DNA from: Nocardia nova
Lineage (GTDB): Bacteria > Actinomycetota > Actinomycetes > Mycobacteriales > Mycobacteriaceae
Length of the DNA: 64,000 nucleotides
Direction of reading: 5' to 3'
Assembly (NCBI RefSeq): GCF_002933465.1
Contig: NZ_PSZE01000002.1
Location: 355,102 to 419,101, forward strand
Shown in pieces: positions 60,465 to 64,000 of this stretch (positions within the stretch are counted from its first letter, which is position 1; each line of letters begins with the position of its first letter). Made by a program: the position numbers and the translations under genes. The notes beneath the pieces are model-generated. The model ran no database searches. It was given only the letters and a program-made list of their open reading frames with translations, and had not been told where the DNA came from.

Positions 60465-60870
60465 CAATCATCTCCGTGCTGTGAGGGATGTTGAAGGAAC
60501 CTGCAAGAAGTGCGCGCTAGCTTCGGGCAACCCTAAGGGATAGACGTTGGCCCACTTGCTTTTCGGCCGTCCGGCGCGGGAATGTCGGATAGGTGTGGTC
60601 TCACCTCGACGGGTCGGGTGGTCGCTTGCGGGCCTGGTGCGCTCCGGTGGTGCGATGCGGCTCGCGTCGAATAGGCGAACATTCGAGGGCGAATTTTCCG
60701 TTAACACCGGTTTTCCGTTAACGACAGCGAAGTGTGGGTAGGCCGAGCAAGGGACCGGCCGCACTGCCGGCGCGCCAGGCGCCCGGAGCCCTCGTGTGAC
60801 AGCTCGCGGCGCTTTGTCGGTTGATCACTGCTCGGCCGGAGCGCACGCCTGGCGACGAAAGGAGTCTTCC
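60465..60870. promoter_or_regulatory. Divergent promoter region between GT2 and tspO-like genes
   Basis: About 400 bases without a gene. A direct repeat TTTTCCGTTAAC occurs at 60694-60705 and 60711-60722. The second copy is followed by GTTAA-N14-GGGTAG (60718 onward), which resembles the GTTT-N14-17-GGGTAT promoters used by SigB/SigF-type stress sigma factors and points toward the tspO-like gene. Confidence 0.35.
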
Positions 60871-61371
60871 GTGATCGGAACGCGTACTCGGCGTGAGGAT
60901 TCGAGTCGGTGGAAACAATCGTGGTGGACATTCCCGGCCACCGCCGCCGCCGCGACAGCCGGGTCGGCGGCGACCACGACCGGCTCACAGTGGTATCAGC
61001 GACTGGAGAAGCCGCCCTTCCAGCCACCGCCCGCGGTCTTTCCGGTCGCGTGGACAGCCCTCTACGTCGATATCGCCGCCACGACCGCCCGGGCGCTCAC
61101 CCGCGCCGAGCCGGCCCGGCAGCGACGTCTCCGCAACGCCCTGCTGTTGAACCTGGCCCTCAACGCGAGCTGGAGCTGGGTGTTTTTCCGTGCGCACCGT
61201 CTCGGCGCCGCCACGGCCGTGGCGGCCGCCCTGACGCTGAGCAGTGCCGATCTCACCCGCCGCACGGCCGAGGTGGACCGCGGCGGCTACTTGCTGGCCG
61301 CGTATCCGATGTGGTGCGGCTTCGCCACCGTGCTGAGCGGTGCACTCTGGCGCCGCAACCATGCCGGGTGA
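60871..61371 (+). CDS. tspO: TspO/MBR-family tryptophan-rich sensory protein
   Basis: 166 residues with five membrane helices and the family motifs: WYQRLEKPPFQPP, FPVAWTALYVDIAA, LLLNLALNASWSWVFFRAH and a closing WCGFATVLSGALWRRN. TspO binds porphyrins and cholesterol-like ligands and takes part in oxidative-stress and tetrapyrrole responses. GTG 60871 has AAAGGAG 8 nt upstream. The possible stress-sigma promoter upstream would fit the known stress link. Confidence 0.88.
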   Translation: MIGTRTRREDSSRWKQSWWTFPATAAAATAGSAATTTGSQWYQRLEKPPFQPPPAVFPVAWTALYVDIAATTARALTRAEPARQRRLRNALLLNLALNASWSWVFFRAHRLGAATAVAAALTLSSADLTRRTAEVDRGGYLLAAYPMWCGFATVLSGALWRRNHAG

Positions 61372-61473
61372 GGCGAAAGGCGGCGGGCTCACCGCATAAC
61401 CGGCATCACCGCCTGTCGGGAGCTGGCGCGACGGCCGAGACGCCCCGGACATGCACACTTCCGAAACCACGTG

Positions 61474-63624
61474 TCATTTTCCCAGCGCCGCGGCAAGGTA
61501 CGGGGCGGTCGCGCTGCGGGGATCGGCGGCCGCGTCGGCCGGGGTGCCGGTGGTGACGACGCGACCGCCCTCGTTGCCTGCACCGGGACCGAGGTCGATG
61601 ACATGGTCGGCCTGGACCACCACGCGCATGTCCAGTTCGGCGAATACGACGGTATTGCCGGCGTCCACCAGTTTCTCCAGGTGCAGCATCAGCCGGTCGG
61701 TATCGGCCGGATGTAGTCCCGAGGTGGGTTCGTCGAGGAGATACAGGGCGTCGCCGCGATGGGCGCGCTGCAGTTCGGTAGCGAGTTTGACCCGTTGGGC
61801 CTCACCTCCGGACAGTTCGGTCGCCGGCTGTCCCAGCCGGAGGTAGCCGAGCCCGACGTCGCACAGAACTGTCAGTGAGCGGAGGATGTCGGCGTCACCG
61901 TCGAAGAATGCCCGCGCCTCGTCGACGCTCATCTCCAGGACTTCGGCGATATTGCGGCTGTGCCAAGTGATTTCGAGTGTGCTCGCTTGATAGCGGGTGC
62001 CGTGGCAGTCCGGACACGGCGCATAAACGCTGGGCAGAAAGAGCAATTCGACCATCACCCAGCCTTCGCTGGCGACGTTCGACCGGGGAGTGCGCCCGAT
62101 CGGTCTCTGATCGATGCACACCACCCGGCGAAGTCCGCCGACTCCGACGATCGTGCCGTCGACGGCCTGCGATTCGTCCAACAGCAGCAGCTCGTCTCCG
62201 GGGCCATCGGCGGGCGCGCCGACCGGATGCCCCAGGTACTCACCGATGAGAGCCGGCAGCGCGTGACTGACCAGGCTCGACTTCCCGGAGCCGGACACAC
62301 CTGTGACAGCGGTCAGGCATTTCAGCGGAAACGACACCGACACGTCGCGTAAATTGTTGCGGCGCACCTTCTTCAGGCGCAACCATTCCTCCGCCTGTCG
62401 CGGCGCCCTGGCTACGGGCCGCTCGTGACCGAACAGGTAGCGACGGGTCGCCGATTCACCCACCCCTGCGAGGCCTTCGGGCGGTCCGCTGTACAGAATC
62501 CGGCCTCCGTTCTCACCCGCGCCGGGACCGAGATCGATGAGCCAGTCGGCGGCGCGAACGATGTCGAGGGAGTGCTCGACGACGAAAACGCTGTTACCGC
62601 GCCGCTTCAGCCCCCTCCAGGATGACCAGCAGGGCGTCGCGGTCGCGGGGGTGCAGCCCCGCCGACGGTTCGTCGAGCACATAGACGACTCCGAAGAGTT
62701 GCGAAGACAGCTGTGTCGCCAGCCGCACGCGCTGCAACCCGCCGGACGACAGCGTCCGTGTGCTGCGGTCCAAAGAGAGATGGCCCAGGCCCAGATCGGT
62801 GACCGGCCGCAGCCGTTCCAGCAGTTCGGCGACCAAACGCTGTGCCGCAGCGCGTTTTTCGACCGACATATTCGGCGTGCTGCGCACATCCGGGGCCGCA
62901 TCGTGTGCGGAACCGCCGGCCGCGACACGCTTGTCGACCGCCGCTCGGCGGGCGGTCTTATCGAGTACGGCGTCGGAGCCGGTTCCGATCGGGTGCCAGT
63001 TCTCGGCCAATACCGAGGACAACAGTTCGGCGAGGCGGGCCAGGGGAAGTGCGGAGAATTCGGCGATGTCGAGCCCTTCGAACGTCACCGACAGAGCTTC
63101 CGGTTTGAGCAGCGTGCCGCCGCAGGTGGCACACACCTTCCGTGACAGGTGGGGCAGGCGCCCTGAACGGTGTTCGGCGAGAAATCCTCGGCATAGAGCA
63201 TCGGTTGCTTCGCAGGATAGTTACCGGCTCGCGAATACAGCATGCGGACCAGGCTGGACAATGTCGTCACACTGCCGACGGAGGACCGGGCGCCACCGCC
63301 GGCGCGGTGTTGCTGCAGGGCGACCGCCGGCGGCATCCCCTCGATCGAATCGACGTCGGGTACGCCCACCTGATCGATGAGGCGGCGCGTGTACGGGGCC
63401 ACCGACTCCAGGTACCGGCGCTGGGACTCCGCGAACAACGTGCCGAAAGCCAGCGACGATTTCCCCGAGCCCGAGACGCCGGTGAACACGGCCAGCGCAT
63501 CGGGGGGTATGTCGACATCGACGTCGGCGAGGTTGTGCTCCCGCGCGCCGCGCACCCGGACGCAGGCAGGGAAGACGACCGGCGAGTTCCCGGCGGACAT
63601 TCGCTTCGCGGGAGAACCTGCCAT
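61474..63624 (-). pseudogene. Broken UvrA-like ABC-type excinuclease subunit
   Basis: Three minus-strand frames make one UvrA-like drug-resistance ATPase. Frame 1 (63624 to about 63140) has VRGAREHNLADVDVDIP, GVSGSGKSSLAFGT and a zinc motif ACPTCHG. Frame 2 (about 63136-62610) has VCATCGGTLLKPEALSVTF, a signature SSGGLQRVRLATQL and VYVLDEPSAGLHPRD. Frame 3 (to 61474) has VFVVEHSLDIV, GVSGSGKSSLVSHAL, CPDCHG, ELSGGEAQRVKLA and LLDEPTSGLHPAD. The frame 1-2 junction also lacks the segment that normally lies between the two zinc motifs. The frame 2-3 shift is one extra base in a C5 run (62611-62615). Confidence 0.82.
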
Positions 63625-63765
63625 CACACCTGGCCTCACGTCTACGGGATCGATCCGGCGCCGAAAAGTGGTGCTTTATCTGTGTTGGTTACCCGGGGCC
63701 GGCCGCTTCTATCCTGCAACTCGCCCGCACCGATGTGTAAAACGGGAGCTCCGCCTCGGCAATGA

Positions 63766-63805
63766 CGATGATGCCCCCACAGCAAACGCTGTGAGGGCAT
63801 CATCG
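63766..63805. terminator. Hairpin terminator
   Basis: An 18-base stem with one mismatch: CGATGATGCCCCCACAGC (63766-63783), loop AAAC, then GCTGTGAGGGCATCATCG (63788-63805). It lies 25 bases beyond the stop of the leftward glycine-rich protein gene. Confidence 0.85.
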
Positions 63806-63829
63806 CGTAGTCCGGCAGCGGAAAGCTGA

Positions 63830-64000
63830 TTACTTGCTCGGCGCCGGCTTGAAGGGGGCGTTGACGGTGGCGAAGTACTGGATCGCGGCGCCGATCGCGA
63901 CCGGGGCGGTCACGAGGATCTGGCCGGCGAGCACACCCAGGAAGCCGACGGCGGCGGCACCGGCGACACAGCCGCCGAGCGGGCCGAGGCCGAACAGGGT
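63830..64000 (-). CDS. Glycine-rich secreted protein, C-terminal end (partial)
   Basis: The last 56 codons of a leftward gene entering from outside the window, ending in TAA at 63830-63832. The sequence LGPLGGCVAGAAAVGFLGVLAGQ followed by a second hydrophobic stretch and a polar tail (NAPFKPAPSK) has the same glycine-zipper hairpin layout as the end of the 2341-2949 protein, so both belong to the same Nocardia-type secreted family. The N-terminus and signal peptide are not visible. Confidence 0.6.
   Translation of the reverse strand, partial: TLFGLGPLGGCVAGAAAVGFLGVLAGQILVTAPVAIGAAIQYFATVNAPFKPAPSK

Overview
The window is high-GC actinobacterial DNA, most likely Nocardia or a close relative in the Mycobacteriales. 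The evidence is an RbpA of 111 residues, F420-type flavin/deazaflavin oxidoreductases, a wax ester synthase (WS/DGAT) remnant, GTG starts with leaderless-type promoters (a TANNNT hexamer 6-8 nt before the start codon), and gene orders known from Mycobacterium tuberculosis. Those orders are cobN beside an Rv2061-type F420 enzyme, cobG-cobH-cobIJ-cobK, and fxsA-lnt-rbpA. I see no tRNA, rRNA, CRISPR array, transposase or phage gene.

Layout. 1-2340: a decayed border with a cut TetR gene, a broken esterase, a HAD protein without its catalytic N-terminus and two small remnants. 2341-13500: a secreted glycine-rich protein, then aerobic cobalamin biosynthesis (cobK, cobIJ, cobH, cobG, cobN) with a cobalamin riboswitch before cobN, two tandem small membrane proteins, and two convergent F420-type enzymes. 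13600-20730: methionine aminopeptidase, three small regulators with clear palindromic operators, a Ddn-like enzyme, the TldD/TldE pair with a 71-bp tandem repeat at their junction, and a TauE/SafE exporter. 20818-26622: a two-component system, FxsA, an amidohydrolase and Lnt. 26992-42523: a 4546-residue non-ribosomal peptide synthetase (C-A-T x4 plus TE) translationally coupled to a DrrA/DrrB-type ABC exporter. It lies between lnt and rbpA, where mycobacteria and nocardiae usually carry ppm1. 42566-53633: rbpA, small zinc and membrane proteins, a toroid-plus-membrane protein, an EamA transporter, a TrpF-like enzyme, a GT9 glycosyltransferase, a small secreted protein, and a copper chaperone (PCuAC) / DyP peroxidase / His-rich membrane protein group. 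53735-56298: an XRE-family regulator and two lipid-enzyme pseudogenes. 56368-59029: a PAS-GAF-PP2C phosphatase followed by a cobalamin-binding protein carrying the W-x9-EH motif of CarH-type B12 photoreceptors. 59224-64000: DUF1304, GT2, TspO, a broken UvrA-like ATPase, and the end of a second glycine-rich secreted protein.

How it fits together. The cobalamin genes make the cofactor that the 56.4-kb sensor-like protein is predicted to bind. The NRPS and exporter form one coupled unit that should make and export a serine-containing peptide capped by an acyl group supplied from elsewhere. The two most notable points are the B12-sensor/phosphatase pair without a DNA-binding domain, and the NRPS-exporter island at the lnt-rbpA junction. 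Pseudogenes are frequent at both ends and around 54.5-56.3 kb.
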